The notes: generated by a model not told the origin, from the letters alone. A stretch of 64,000 nucleotides of DNA from Cupriavidus basilensis (GCF_000832305.1 NZ_CP010536.1:1488001-1552000); one strand, 5' to 3'. Positions 42,335-51,143 are shown, counted from the first letter of the stretch. Translations and numbers: made by a program.

Positions 42335-42958
42335 ATGGCCAAGAAAGGCAGTGCCAGCGCTCCTTCCCAATCTGGGAAGGATGCGGCTGAGCAAGGGGAC
42401 GGAGTAGCGGACATCTCCGAGGGTACCAATGCTGGCGGCGAAAGTGGCGGCGATACCGCCAGTGGTCTTGAGCCCGGCGGTGGAGTAGTGGCTTCGGTGG
42501 ATGGCCAAGGCGCTGGCTCCGAAGTGGTGGGTGGTAGCAACGGGGGCAGCGCCCCTGAAGGCTATGCCAGCCAACAAGACGGTGCGACTCTGGGTGGGCA
42601 GGTCATCGATGCCGCTCTATCCCCAGTGGTTCCTCCGGTGCCGGTGATCGAAGATTCGCCGTCGCTTGCTGCGCCATCCATAGCGGATGCTCCGGGCTAT
42701 GCGGTCCCCGAGTTTCCTAAGTGGTTCCGCATCACCAACAACACGCCGATGCAAGTCGTGTTCTCGGAGGTCGGGCTTGAGCTCGCAGGCAACGCTGAAC
42801 CAGCGGGGAAGACCTCGGATACGGTTTCGTTCAAAGACGTGGATCAGTTGATCCGGTTCGCCACGGACATCGCTGCCATCGCCGAGATGCATGGCTGGCA
42901 AGAACCGCTGACGATCGAACAAGCCGACGCGCCGGACTCCGGGGCGGACGGTAACTAA
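42335..42958 (+). CDS. Hypothetical virion protein with low-complexity N-terminus (207 aa)
   Basis: Residues 1-100 are Gly/Ser/Asp/Val-rich and probably disordered; residues ~120-200 form a compact domain (FRITNNTPMQVVFSEVGLELAGN...DVDQLIRFATDIAAIAEMHGW). Located between capsid and sheath genes. Possibly a capsid decoration or head-tail connector protein. Confidence 0.42.
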   Translation: MAKKGSASAPSQSGKDAAEQGDGVADISEGTNAGGESGGDTASGLEPGGGVVASVDGQGAGSEVVGGSNGGSAPEGYASQQDGATLGGQVIDAALSPVVPPVPVIEDSPSLAAPSIADAPGYAVPEFPKWFRITNNTPMQVVFSEVGLELAGNAEPAGKTSDTVSFKDVDQLIRFATDIAAIAEMHGWQEPLTIEQADAPDSGADGN

Positions 42959-42967
42959 GGGGAAGGT

Positions 42968-44830
42968 ATGCAAGCATTTACCCGACAACTTGGCGCGCAG
43001 CCGGGTATCCAGCTGAATCCCCTGCGTGATAACACGGACGGCTTTGCGCCGGACAACTCCGACCAGGTCTTCGGCATCGCAATGCGCGCAACTCGGGGCC
43101 GCATTGACAAGGCGTTTCGGGCAAACGCGGGGAATTTCAAGACGCGGCTCGGCGCTGGCGAGTCCTTGCGTGCCTCGGCATTGAACGAGGCTCACATCCA
43201 CGTCTACGAGGCGCTCAACAAAGGTGCCTACCAGGCGGTAATCGCCCGCCTGGTTACGTCGGCGGCGGTTTTACAGCTCATCAACATCACGCAGACGACG
43301 GCACCTGCAGGGACCGGAGCAGTTCTGGCGGCGACCGTCGCGGGTGGTGTCATCACCGGCGTTACGGTGACTAACGGCGGTACCGGGTATTCCGGTTCGG
43401 TATCGGTCACGGTTGGCGGCCCTGGCTCCGGTGCGGTGCTGAACCCTGTGATCGTCGCGGGCGTCATCACGTCCGTAACTGTCGCGAATGCCGGTAGCGG
43501 CTATACGTCCGCGCCGGCATTGACGGTTGTGCCGAACCCTTCCGCCACGACAACCGCATTTGCAACCTCTGCGACGGTTCCAGGTGGGCAGTACCTGGTT
43601 TCCGTGAAGCATCTGGAGTGCTTCAACGACGGCATCAAGCTGGCGTTGCATGCTGACGCGGTGAAGGACGGGACGGGTACCCTGGTCGCGAACCCACTCG
43701 TGACGCTCCGCCTGCTGGACAAGGATGGGAACATCCTTTACGAGTTCCAGGGTTCGTTTGACCCAGCGGCGCTGGACGACTACGGCCAGAGCCTGTATCT
43801 GCCGGACGTCGTAAGCAATCAGACCGATGCCGTTGTCGTCACCGTCGGTGTCGGCGCGTCGATTCCGCCGGACTCGGATGCGTACGGGCGCGATGCAAGC
43901 AATCTGAACAAGTGGGCCACCTCCGCCGTACTGGCGTACTTCTCCGAAGGTGGCACCGGCTACGCGACCGCCGACTATGCTAGCGCAATCTCCCGCCTCA
44001 AGCGGACCGAGTACGATTACGGCTACATCGCGAGCGGCGGTTCCCAGTCGATCGCGCTCCTGTCCCAACTCGCGCAACTCGCATTCGACACCAACCGACC
44101 CTTCAAGTACGACGTGCCGGGTACGCTGACACCGGATGCCGCTGCTGCGTGGATCGCGCAACTGAACCTCGATTCGCACTACTGCCATGCCTTCTGGGCA
44201 CCGCTGAAAAGCGACGATCCGCTTGGCCTGAACGGCAAGTCGGTGATCGGGACGTCGACCTTCAACATCGCCCGGGCCTGCGCGCGGAACGCTCAGACCA
44301 ATGCGAAAGGCTTCGCACCGAAGAACTTTCCCATCGCCGGCAAAGAGTGGCCACTGGATCGCACGGGCATCATCCAGATCTACACGCCGGACGAAACCGG
44401 CCAGGAGTTGAGCGACCTTGCGACCGCGAAGATCAATCCGGTCCTGTTCCAGGTCTACAACGGTGGCGGGCGATATGTCTTCACGGACTCGCTGACCAAT
44501 GCGAAGACAGCCGTATCGATGAAGAAGCTCATCTCGGTCGCCGAGATGTCTGCAACGATGGACGACTGGATCACCCGATTCGGTAAGGAAGCAATCCAGT
44601 TGCCCATTGAAGTCACCATCAAGAAGATGAATGACTTCCTGAAAAAGCTCTTCGAAGATGCCCAATCGTCCGGCTGGATTATCCCGAGTGTTGATCTCGC
44701 CGGGGCGGCAGCGAAGTACCTGGTGCAGCGCAGTGAAATCAAGCCGGCTGACAACGTAGTCGTCACGTACTCGCTCCGTTACGACGGGACGACCCGGCAG
44801 ATCACGGTGACCCAGACGCTGTCCCGCTAA
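42968..44830 (+). CDS. Contractile tail sheath protein with Gly-rich beta insert (620 aa)
   Basis: The C-terminal half has the sheath pattern: KRTEYDYGYIASGG, LSQLAQLAFDTNRPFKYDVPGTLT, and a closing VVTYSLRYDGTTRQITVTQTLSR. Residues ~125-195 hold an inserted pair of repeats of the type G-G-V-I-T-G-V-T-V-T-N-G-G-T-G-Y, a beta-repeat module often seen on surface-exposed proteins. It contracts to drive the tube through the envelope. A ribosome binding site (AAGGGGAAGG) precedes the ATG. Confidence 0.7.
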   Translation: MQAFTRQLGAQPGIQLNPLRDNTDGFAPDNSDQVFGIAMRATRGRIDKAFRANAGNFKTRLGAGESLRASALNEAHIHVYEALNKGAYQAVIARLVTSAAVLQLINITQTTAPAGTGAVLAATVAGGVITGVTVTNGGTGYSGSVSVTVGGPGSGAVLNPVIVAGVITSVTVANAGSGYTSAPALTVVPNPSATTTAFATSATVPGGQYLVSVKHLECFNDGIKLALHADAVKDGTGTLVANPLVTLRLLDKDGNILYEFQGSFDPAALDDYGQSLYLPDVVSNQTDAVVVTVGVGASIPPDSDAYGRDASNLNKWATSAVLAYFSEGGTGYATADYASAISRLKRTEYDYGYIASGGSQSIALLSQLAQLAFDTNRPFKYDVPGTLTPDAAAAWIAQLNLDSHYCHAFWAPLKSDDPLGLNGKSVIGTSTFNIARACARNAQTNAKGFAPKNFPIAGKEWPLDRTGIIQIYTPDETGQELSDLATAKINPVLFQVYNGGGRYVFTDSLTNAKTAVSMKKLISVAEMSATMDDWITRFGKEAIQLPIEVTIKKMNDFLKKLFEDAQSSGWIIPSVDLAGAAAKYLVQRSEIKPADNVVVTYSLRYDGTTRQITVTQTLSR

Positions 44831-44857
44831 TCGGCCAATTGAAGAGAGGATTTTGAT

Positions 44858-45571
44858 ATGCACCCGTTGACGCAGAGCCTCCGTGCCGCCATGAAGGCCG
44901 ACAAGGCGGAGAAGGAGAAGCCAAAGACGCCTGGCGTCGTGCTGGACAGCGTGCTCGACGCTGACGCAGATGACGATGCGGCCAGCTATGCGCTGACCAA
45001 TATCGCCGTCCTAGTCGCCGCCGCGCTGCAGGAGTGGGTCGAAACCGCTGATGACGACCTGGATGAAGGCGAAAGCCTCGCCGATAGGTTGCTCGCGACC
45101 TTGATCGGCATCGCTGACCCTGACCAGGACGACGAGGAGATGGACGACGATGAGCAAGCCGTCCTCAATCTGGCCCTGGAAGCGGCTTGGGACTATCTGA
45201 CGGACAAGGGCGTGTCCGAAGACGATGCCGACAAGCTCCTGAACGACTGGGACCCCGACGCGGCCGGCCGTATCCGTGACCTGCTGGTGTCGATCCTGCC
45301 GGACGGCGATGACGCAGCCGCAGAGGACATCGATTCGTTCGCCTTTGATGGGGACGACGATGACGGCTCGGTCAAGTTGGATGCCGTCTACAAGATGAAG
45401 ACCGCCGTTCGCAACGGAAAACGTGTCCGCATCCGTAAGCGCATGTCCGGCAAGGTGAAACTCTCGGCCAAGCAGAAGCTGGCCATCCGCAAAGCCCAGA
45501 AGAAGGCGCATACCGCAGGCGCGATGATGCGCCGGCTCAAGTCGCTGCGGAACGAAGGGCTGGCCAAGTAA
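44858..45571 (+). CDS. Acidic/basic structural protein, possible scaffold (237 aa)
   Basis: The first ~170 residues are very acidic (runs of Asp/Glu) and helical; the last ~60 are strongly basic (GKRVRIRKRMSGKVKLSAKQKLAIRK). Such split charge is seen in scaffold or prohead-core proteins. Followed by a strong terminator. Confidence 0.42.
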   Translation: MHPLTQSLRAAMKADKAEKEKPKTPGVVLDSVLDADADDDAASYALTNIAVLVAAALQEWVETADDDLDEGESLADRLLATLIGIADPDQDDEEMDDDEQAVLNLALEAAWDYLTDKGVSEDDADKLLNDWDPDAAGRIRDLLVSILPDGDDAAAEDIDSFAFDGDDDDGSVKLDAVYKMKTAVRNGKRVRIRKRMSGKVKLSAKQKLAIRKAQKKAHTAGAMMRRLKSLRNEGLAK

Positions 45572-45597
45572 GCCGTCGGCAATTCCGATGTGCCACG

Positions 45598-45630
45598 CGG
45601 GCTGCGCTTCACCAGGCGCAGCCCGTTTTC
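45598..45630 (+). terminator. Rho-independent terminator after the sheath operon
   Basis: CGGGCTGCGC/GCGCAGCCCG, a perfect 10-bp stem with an eight-base loop, followed by TTTTC. The next gene starts at 45644, so some read-through or a separate promoter is needed for it. Confidence 0.85.
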
Positions 45631-45643
45631 ATAGGGTTTAGGT

Positions 45644-46453
45644 ATGGCCGACAGCGGCGCAGGCAACATTCTTTCGTCCAGGTGGGATGGGCTCAGCGAG
45701 CACCTGATCGCGAAGTTCTATGCGGTCGACAGCAAGGGGTACCGGATCTCCGGCGACTCCGTGGAGGTGCATGCACCGTTGCTGGACGCGAACACGGATA
45801 TCGCCTTGAACTGGCAGTCGCCGTTCGAGCAGGCCAGTCCTGACACGAAGGCTCCGGCGCTGTTCGCAATGCTTCAGTCGGGGGCGCTAAGCACCGTGAT
45901 GAACGACTTGACGAATGCTCGGATCGGGACCGACAAGGATAAGCAGCGGCAGGCGCTCAATGACCAGTCCTCCCTTGAAACGACCCTGCAGGAATTTCAG
46001 GGACGAACCGGGATCACAAAGCTCAACAGCGTTCAGATTTTCACCGGAATGGCTCCAGTCAAGATCACCTGCATGGCGCTCTTCCGTGCCTATGCTGATC
46101 CGTACAAAGAGGTCGAGCAGCCTTTCCAGCAATTGATGAGTTGGGCACTGCCTAAGAAGTTGAGCTCAGACAGCATCATCAAGCGCGCTGCGGGCGCAGA
46201 GGGCGTGACGGGATACCTCAAGGCTTTGCTGCCGTCTCAGGCACCCCAGCTCATTGGGTTTCAGTACAAGCGCCGCACCTATGCGCCGATGGTGATCGAG
46301 AACATTGGTGAGCCGCTTAACAGCCCTGTGGCGAGCAATGGCTACTACACAGAGCTGCTGGTCCCAATGACGATTGCGACGCTGACCGCCCTCGATAGGG
46401 ATGACATCCAGCGGATAGCAGCGCCAGGTACCGACGTCGGACCGGCGGCATAA
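45644..46453 (+). CDS. Tail/baseplate protein (269 aa)
   Basis: Starts 14 bases after the terminator, with TAGGTATG context. Residues ~115-235 (SVQIFTGMAPVKITCMALFRAYADPYKEVEQPFQQLMSWALP ... FQYKRRTYAPMVIENIGEPLNSP) resemble tail-tube/baseplate-tube proteins of the gp53/gp54 type. Exact subunit unknown. Confidence 0.45.
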   Translation: MADSGAGNILSSRWDGLSEHLIAKFYAVDSKGYRISGDSVEVHAPLLDANTDIALNWQSPFEQASPDTKAPALFAMLQSGALSTVMNDLTNARIGTDKDKQRQALNDQSSLETTLQEFQGRTGITKLNSVQIFTGMAPVKITCMALFRAYADPYKEVEQPFQQLMSWALPKKLSSDSIIKRAAGAEGVTGYLKALLPSQAPQLIGFQYKRRTYAPMVIENIGEPLNSPVASNGYYTELLVPMTIATLTALDRDDIQRIAAPGTDVGPAA

Positions 46454-46464
46454 CAGGACATACG

Positions 46465-47247
46465 ATGGTCAACTTTTCAGCATTGCGCACCCGCCGGCTT
46501 TCTGTGCTACTCCGGGAGATCTCGATCGCGGACGCCATTCGCTTGGCTTCGGTGCCGGCGAGCCGTTTCGAAGCGGGAACAACGGACTTCCTCACACGCG
46601 TTGTCGAAAAAGCAGACGCACAAACTGCAGCGCAAGTGGCAGATCCCCGCGCCTGGACGGTGCAGGAACGCATGTTTGTCGTCGGCCACTATCTGGCCCA
46701 TGTGAGCGATGACGGCCCCGATTTCGCCGTGGGTGGCGGAGGCCGTTACTCGAACTATCTTGATACGGCAAAAGACATGCCGCCCCAGGCCTCCGAGGCG
46801 TATGAGGTAGGCGGAGACAAGTGGCACCTCGTGCCACTCATCGGTGCGGCAGCGGAAGCAATCGAGAACCTTCAAGGGGGGATGGGTGACTCCATCTCCG
46901 GGCGGTTCCACTGGCTTGTCGGTGCGATGGGGGCGCAGTTGCGGCGTGGGGACGAGGAGGTGCCCGACGCGGTAGCCGATCCGTCCACGTTCGCCGATTG
47001 GCTACAGCAGCGGATACACGTCTTTGCCGGCTATCCAGAGTCCGACTTCGTACAGTTGCTTGCAGCATTCAAGTTCGGTCAGCGTGATCTCGACCACCTC
47101 TTTCAAATCGAGTTCGATGATCAAGGCGTGATCGTGATGCCGGTTAATGAAGCGGAGGCGGGGGAATCGGCACTTCCCCCGGCACGATTTCCAGTTGGTT
47201 CCTGCATCTCAGACTTTGCGAAAGACCTGGTCGGAAAACTTGAGTGA
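46465..47247 (+). CDS. Hypothetical tail assembly protein (260 aa)
   Basis: Follows the preceding gene by 11 bases. Features RTRRLSVLLREISIADAIRLASVP near the start, as in phage tail-assembly chaperones (gp26/gp51-type), then an alpha/beta body. No firm family. Confidence 0.42.
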   Translation: MVNFSALRTRRLSVLLREISIADAIRLASVPASRFEAGTTDFLTRVVEKADAQTAAQVADPRAWTVQERMFVVGHYLAHVSDDGPDFAVGGGGRYSNYLDTAKDMPPQASEAYEVGGDKWHLVPLIGAAAEAIENLQGGMGDSISGRFHWLVGAMGAQLRRGDEEVPDAVADPSTFADWLQQRIHVFAGYPESDFVQLLAAFKFGQRDLDHLFQIEFDDQGVIVMPVNEAEAGESALPPARFPVGSCISDFAKDLVGKLE

Positions 47248-47260
47248 GTTGGCCGCCAGC

Positions 47261-47467
47261 ATGCCCCTATATTCGAGCACATCGTATCCCGAAGCGCTGC
47301 GGCTAGGGGTATCCGATGCCCAAGGATTCTTTGACTCGAAGGCGTACACCGATCACAGGAAGTCCAGGGAAGCGGAACTCAAACTCCAGGCCGCGTTGAT
47401 CGCCCGTATGGACGTGATGATTCGCGCTATCGGGGCGCTAAGCAACGCGCTGGCCAAGAAGGGGTAG
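47261..47467 (+). CDS. Small hypothetical protein (68 aa)
   Basis: Frame MPLYSSTSYPEALRLGVSD... ending with a hydrophobic helix. The ATG at 47261 lacks a good ribosome binding site; a TTG at 47240 overlapping the previous gene is an alternative. Just upstream of the lysis genes. Confidence 0.4.
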   Translation: MPLYSSTSYPEALRLGVSDAQGFFDSKAYTDHRKSREAELKLQAALIARMDVMIRAIGALSNALAKKG

Positions 47468-47488
47468 CGCATAACCATTGGAGTCGAT

Positions 47489-47800
47489 TTGGACAACCAG
47501 GACACCAAGCCTCAGAAGATCATCGACGCCAAGCTGCCGTTGTCATGGCTTATTTCGTCCACGGTCGCAGTGATTGCCTTCTTGGCTAGCGCGCTTTGGG
47601 CCGTGTTCAACCAGTCGGCAAAATTGGACATCCTGATCACCCAGACTACGAAGCTCGAGCGGCGTATGGATGACCGGGATGCCCGTATCGACAACGTGAT
47701 CCGGGACATCTACGACCAGAAGCGGGTCAATGACCTGCAGGATCTGCGTATTGGGCAACTTGAGGGCCGGCACTCTACCGGCGACAGGAGTACAAAATGA
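47489..47800 (+). CDS. Holin-like/XhlA-type membrane protein (103 aa)
   Basis: TTG start with GGAG six bases upstream. One transmembrane segment (LISSTVAVIAFLASALWAVF, residues ~20-40) followed by a coiled coil (KLERRMDDRDARIDNVIRDI). Topology resembles lysis-accessory proteins. It overlaps the next membrane gene by four bases. Confidence 0.5.
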   Translation: MDNQDTKPQKIIDAKLPLSWLISSTVAVIAFLASALWAVFNQSAKLDILITQTTKLERRMDDRDARIDNVIRDIYDQKRVNDLQDLRIGQLEGRHSTGDRSTK

Positions 47801-48120
47801 TGGGTTTGCTTTGGCGGGTTCTCCCGCGCGTTGTCTGGTCGGCGGCTCTCACGATCGTGGCCTTTCTTGCATTCCAGCCCCTCACAATGCTGACCGGTGT
47901 GCCCGAGGTCGCGCGTGTCTTGCCGGCGCTGGCGGTGCTCTACTGGATCGAACTGTCGCTCTTCCTCGCACGCGTCATCTTCAGTCCGGATATCGATCAC
48001 CAGGCCATCGCGCGCAAAGCGGCCGAGGAGTCAAGCGGCGCGGCCATGGTCTTCGCTGTGCAGACGTTCTCCGTCATGTTCCGAGTGGGCATCCTGGTAT
48101 GGATCATCTTCGCGCTGTGA
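47797..48120 (+). CDS. Putative holin (107 aa)
   Basis: Small protein with three hydrophobic segments (about 11-33, 38-58, 85-106). It lies between the XhlA-like protein and the endolysin, the normal holin place. It would permeabilise the inner membrane or time lysis. Its stop overlaps the endolysin start region. Confidence 0.58.
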   Translation: MMGLLWRVLPRVVWSAALTIVAFLAFQPLTMLTGVPEVARVLPALAVLYWIELSLFLARVIFSPDIDHQAIARKAAEESSGAAMVFAVQTFSVMFRVGILVWIIFAL

Positions 48121-48788
48121 TGCCTCGGGTTCTTCTGGCCTTGGCGCTGCTATTTGGGGTGCAGGCACAGGCCCAGAAGCTTCCCGGGGATGCGGATCGC
48201 TATCTGCCCACACTCAAAGGTGAGATCGCGCGTTACTGGCCGGACCTGCAGCCTCGCGCTTGGCCACCGGCTCTGATCGAGCAGGAGAGCAATTGGAAGC
48301 TGCGGGCCACGCTGCGGACGTCGCGTGAGCTCGGCTGCGGGCTCGGGCAGTTCACGAAGGCACTCAACTCGGACGGCTCGGTCCGGTTTGATGCGCTGGC
48401 GGAGACGCGCCGCCTGGATCGCTCTCTGGCCGGCTGGTCCTGGTCGGATTGCTACAACGCCGAGTACCAGCTGCGTGGCGTGATTCTCAAGCTCAAGGCT
48501 AACGAGCGGCAGTGTGCGGCGTGGATGCGTGGAAATCGTGAGGTTAAGGCCTGTAACGCTGCCAGCTACAACGGCGGCGGTGGGTCAGTCCTCAAACGCA
48601 TCAATACGTGCAAGGCCACGTCAGGCTGTGAATCGCACCTGTGGTTCGGGCATCTGGAACGCTTGTGCCCTCAGTCACAGAAGAAGGCAGCCCAGTACGG
48701 CGAGTCATTCTGTGAGATCAACAGTCGCTACCCGGGCAGGGTGGAGGCGCGCATGCCGAAGTACGTCGGCCCTATGGAGCGTCCATGA
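48120..48788 (+). CDS. Lytic transglycosylase endolysin with signal peptide (222 aa)
   Basis: Start at 48120, overlapping the holin stop. Signal sequence MPRVLLALALLFGVQAQA, then an SLT-type core: ALIEQESNW (catalytic Glu near 56), ELGCGLGQFT near 71-79, and ASYNGGGG near the end, the usual E / G-L-x-Q / A-Y-N-x-G order of lytic transglycosylases. The signal peptide suggests Sec export. Cleaves peptidoglycan glycosidic bonds at lysis. Confidence 0.85.
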   Translation: MPRVLLALALLFGVQAQAQKLPGDADRYLPTLKGEIARYWPDLQPRAWPPALIEQESNWKLRATLRTSRELGCGLGQFTKALNSDGSVRFDALAETRRLDRSLAGWSWSDCYNAEYQLRGVILKLKANERQCAAWMRGNREVKACNAASYNGGGGSVLKRINTCKATSGCESHLWFGHLERLCPQSQKKAAQYGESFCEINSRYPGRVEARMPKYVGPMERP

Positions 48789-49306
48789 ACGTGCTTGGCT
48801 ATGTCATTCCGGGTTGGGCGCGGGCGCTCTTCATCGTTGCGGCGCTGCTGGCGGTCTACGTGCTCGGGCGTCTGGATGGCGAGAGGATCCAGGGCGCAGA
48901 ACATGCCGACTATGTCGCCAAGCAAGCCACGACGGCGGTGAAGGTGGTCGAAGCCCAGACCAAGGTAGTCACGGTAACTGAGACGAAATGGCGAGACCGA
49001 ATTGTGACGGTCCGGGCCAAGGGCGATACGATCATCAAGGAGGTCCCGAAGTATGTTACGCCGAGCGACGATTCTGCTTGCACTGTCAATGCTGGCTTCG
49101 TGCGGTCATACCACGCCGCCTGGGCAGGTGAGCCTGCCGGACCTCCCGCCGATTCTGACCGAGAACCCTCCGGAGTTCCGCTCTCTGAAGTCGCAGAAGC
49201 CGATGCCTTCAACGCCTCAGTCGCAAGGCAATGGCGCGAGCAGGCCTTAGGGCTGCGTGACTTCTACGTGAACCTGCAGAAAGCCAGGGAAGAGGCTGCC
49301 AAATAG
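48785..49306 (+). CDS. Rz: Inner-membrane spanin (Rz-like, 173 aa)
   Basis: One N-terminal membrane anchor (ALFIVAALLAVYVLG, ~14-28) followed by a periplasmic helical domain (KVVEAQTKVVTVTETKWRDRIVTV). Starts on the endolysin stop. The Rz1-type lipoprotein gene is nested in another frame inside it, the classic arrangement. Fuses inner and outer membranes in the last step of lysis. Confidence 0.8.
   Translation: MNVLGYVIPGWARALFIVAALLAVYVLGRLDGERIQGAEHADYVAKQATTAVKVVEAQTKVVTVTETKWRDRIVTVRAKGDTIIKEVPKYVTPSDDSACTVNAGFVRSYHAAWAGEPAGPPADSDREPSGVPLSEVAEADAFNASVARQWREQALGLRDFYVNLQKAREEAAK
49053..49250 (+). CDS. Rz1: Outer-membrane spanin lipoprotein (Rz1-like, 65 aa), nested in Rz
   Basis: Frame +3 within the Rz gene, with AAGGAGGTC before ATG. 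Signal peptide with lipobox L-A-S-C (Cys17) and a Pro-rich mature part (PPGQVSLPDLPPILTENPP), typical of Rz1. Pairs with the inner-membrane spanin. Confidence 0.82.
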   Translation: MLRRATILLALSMLASCGHTTPPGQVSLPDLPPILTENPPEFRSLKSQKPMPSTPQSQGNGASRP

Positions 49307-49319
49307 GCTTGTTCCCAAC

Positions 49320-49347
49320 TTGACCTCTCGGGGGCGCATGCTAGGCT
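49320..49347 (+). promoter_or_regulatory. Possible promoter for the 89-aa gene
   Basis: TTGACC (49320) with TAGGCT (49342) at a 16-base spacing. The -10 is weak. It would give the gene at 49373 its own start separate from the lysis genes. Confidence 0.3.
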
Positions 49348-49372
49348 TCCCATGTGCTGCTAGGAGAGGGCC

Positions 49373-49642
49373 ATGGGGAATCGACTCGAGTGGGTATCTC
49401 ATAGCTATCGCGGGATGTTTGTTCACGCGCTAGCTTTCGAGGTGGTGGAGATTGGCCGGCAGACCTCGCCGCCTGGTCAGAAGTGGGGCTACCTGGTGGA
49501 GATACGCTTTTCCGCCCAACCGGACGAGGAGCCGGTCTATGCCCCGTCCTTGGAGGACTACTTCACCCGGGCGGCTGCCGAGCAAGCTGCCTTTCACTAC
49601 GGACGGGGTGCGATCGATCTATTCTTGGCGGCACCGCCATGA
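49373..49642 (+). CDS. Hypothetical protein (89 aa)
   Basis: GGAGAGGG precedes the ATG. Beta-rich start (YRGMFVHALAFEVVEIG) and helical end with AAAEQAAFHYGRGAIDLFL. It ends one base before the end of the convergent early operon. Function unknown. Confidence 0.5.
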   Translation: MGNRLEWVSHSYRGMFVHALAFEVVEIGRQTSPPGQKWGYLVEIRFSAQPDEEPVYAPSLEDYFTRAAAEQAAFHYGRGAIDLFLAAPP

Positions 49643-49643
49643 G

Positions 49644-50084
49644 TCAGCTTCTAGCCAAGGCCGCGATGATCTCCTGCGGTGCGTCAAAGATGTTAAGACG
49701 TCCTGTCATCGGCATCAGTGGGATAGGGCGGGCTTCGGTAAGCTTGAAGCCCCAGCAGTCTGGCATATGCCAGGGTGAACTGCTGTCGCGCAGGCAGTCG
49801 GTGAGGGTGGCAATGCCGACGATGCCGCCGCGCTCTAGGTCCTGATCACGCGGGAAGTAGGAGCGAAATCCGACTGCCAACGCGGTAGCCATCCCGGCTT
49901 CGTAGTCTGCGCGCGTCATGCCCTTGCTGGCGTGGATCAGCAGACGGCCTCGGTACTTAGTTGGCCATGTGCGATTTTCGATGTCCTTGTGGCCGTTGAC
50001 GATGAGCCAGGCCCAAGGTTGGCGCACGGAGAGTACCTTCACTGGTTTTTCCTTTGACGATTGCACGGGCGCTGGCGTGCTCAT
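49644..50084 (-). CDS. ASCH-domain protein (146 aa)
   Basis: Opens with VKVLSVRQPWAWLIVNGHKDIENRTW, the hallmark N-terminal strand-helix of ASCH domains, and has GRLLIHASKG and IVGIATLTDC. ASCH proteins are RNA- or modified-nucleotide-binding PUA-like modules. Last gene of the long minus-strand operon, overlapping its neighbour by four bases. Confidence 0.8.
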   Translation of the reverse strand: MSTPAPVQSSKEKPVKVLSVRQPWAWLIVNGHKDIENRTWPTKYRGRLLIHASKGMTRADYEAGMATALAVGFRSYFPRDQDLERGGIVGIATLTDCLRDSSSPWHMPDCWGFKLTEARPIPLMPMTGRLNIFDAPQEIIAALARS

Positions 50085-50329
50085 TGTGTGGGTTCCAGAA
50101 GTTCTACGGCTGCGGCCATGATCTGGCCAATCTCCATCCCGGTCATACCTGGATCCGAGCAGATTTCCTTCGCAGTCATGAGGACGTCCTTGCCCTTGCG
50201 CGCCGCGATCTTCTGCAGCGCGCTTCCGAGCTCGTCCATGCGTTCGCGGTACCGGTCGCCGAGCAGGCGCTTGATGGTGTCGCGCACCTCATACAGCTTT
50301 GCCGCGATTTGGATGGCTTGCTGAGTCAT
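50081..50329 (-). CDS. Hypothetical helical protein (82 aa)
   Basis: All-helical small protein; four-base overlaps at both ends with neighbours. Sequence LYEVRDTIKRLLGDRYRERMDELGSALQKIA is coiled-coil like. Function unknown. Confidence 0.5.
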   Translation of the reverse strand: MTQQAIQIAAKLYEVRDTIKRLLGDRYRERMDELGSALQKIAARKGKDVLMTAKEICSDPGMTGMEIGQIMAAAVELLEPTQ

Positions 50330-50742
50330 GCGGCACCCCCTTGCAGAGCCTGGTGCCCCGCCTTGATCCGGGTGGCCACGCCACCGCGCCAGCGCCAGCC
50401 TGGTGCGATCGCCTTCGTGCTAATCCGCTCCCGGCGCAGCTGCAGAGTTACTTTCGGCACGTCGCGCCAGTTGCCATCGAATCCTTCAGGGACGACGTAT
50501 GTCCAGTAATGGCACTCAAGCCATAGGTCGAGCGGGCAGTGCTCTTCGTACTCAGGCTCGTAGTAGCCGCTCATGTAGCCGATTACTGGCGTACCCTTGA
50601 GCGCACCGATACAGCCCGGGTGATCGCCCTCCGTCGGATCGTGGCCAAACACGTCAGAGTCCATGTCGCGGCCCCATCCGCCGTGCGAGCGCAGCAGCTC
50701 AATGGCGCGCTTCGCATGCTTTTTGTAGATTCGTGGGTTCAT
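50326..50742 (-). CDS. Hypothetical protein (138 aa)
   Basis: Start at 50742 (MNPRIYKKHAKRAIELLRSHGGWG), selected because it overlaps the upstream gene by four bases. Contains HPGCIGALKGTPVIGYMSGYYEPEYEEHCPL and a basic end. Family unknown, of a type common in phages of Burkholderiaceae. Confidence 0.5.
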   Translation of the reverse strand: MNPRIYKKHAKRAIELLRSHGGWGRDMDSDVFGHDPTEGDHPGCIGALKGTPVIGYMSGYYEPEYEEHCPLDLWLECHYWTYVVPEGFDGNWRDVPKVTLQLRRERISTKAIAPGWRWRGGVATRIKAGHQALQGGAA

Positions 50743-51143
50743 GCTGCACCGCCTTCCGGCTCTTGGCCGGTGGGCTTTGGCGCTGCGGGAGCGGCGGCGA
50801 GAGCAGCCTGATATACCGGAGCGACGCGAAAAGGGTAGCGAGGCCACTCGCGCAGCTTCTCCTGCATGGCTTGACACATGGTCTGTGTCGGTTCGACCGG
50901 CACCAGCCGATACCCATCTGGCACCCCCGCCTCTGTGGGCGCTCGGCGGTTCCAGGCATCGATGGTTATCTTCTCCAGCCAATCGAATCCGTGTCGGATC
51001 GCAGCATTGGTCAATTGGAAACGGCATCCTTTGCACTTTATTGTCAATTTCCGGCTGCGCGTGTGGTTGTTGCCCTGAGGCCGAAGTTCGGGCTCTCCGC
51101 CACAAAACGGGCACGGCTCCAGCCGCTCTGCGCGCTCAGTCAT
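50739..51143 (-). CDS. Lar-like restriction-alleviation protein (134 aa)
   Basis: First ~65 residues hold C-P-F-C-G-G (11-16), a K-C-K-G-C pair and the DAWNRRA motif, the layout of the Lar restriction-alleviation family. Lar of Rac prophage enhances type I modification and reduces restriction. The C-terminal ~65 residues (VPDGYRLVPVEP...) are a mosaic module seen in other genes of this operon type. Confidence 0.68.
   Translation of the reverse strand: MTERAERLEPCPFCGGEPELRPQGNNHTRSRKLTIKCKGCRFQLTNAAIRHGFDWLEKITIDAWNRRAPTEAGVPDGYRLVPVEPTQTMCQAMQEKLREWPRYPFRVAPVYQAALAAAPAAPKPTGQEPEGGAA

Noticed and set aside
43271..44863. 530-aa minus-strand open frame
   Set aside because: Antisense to the sheath gene; Arg/His-rich shadow.
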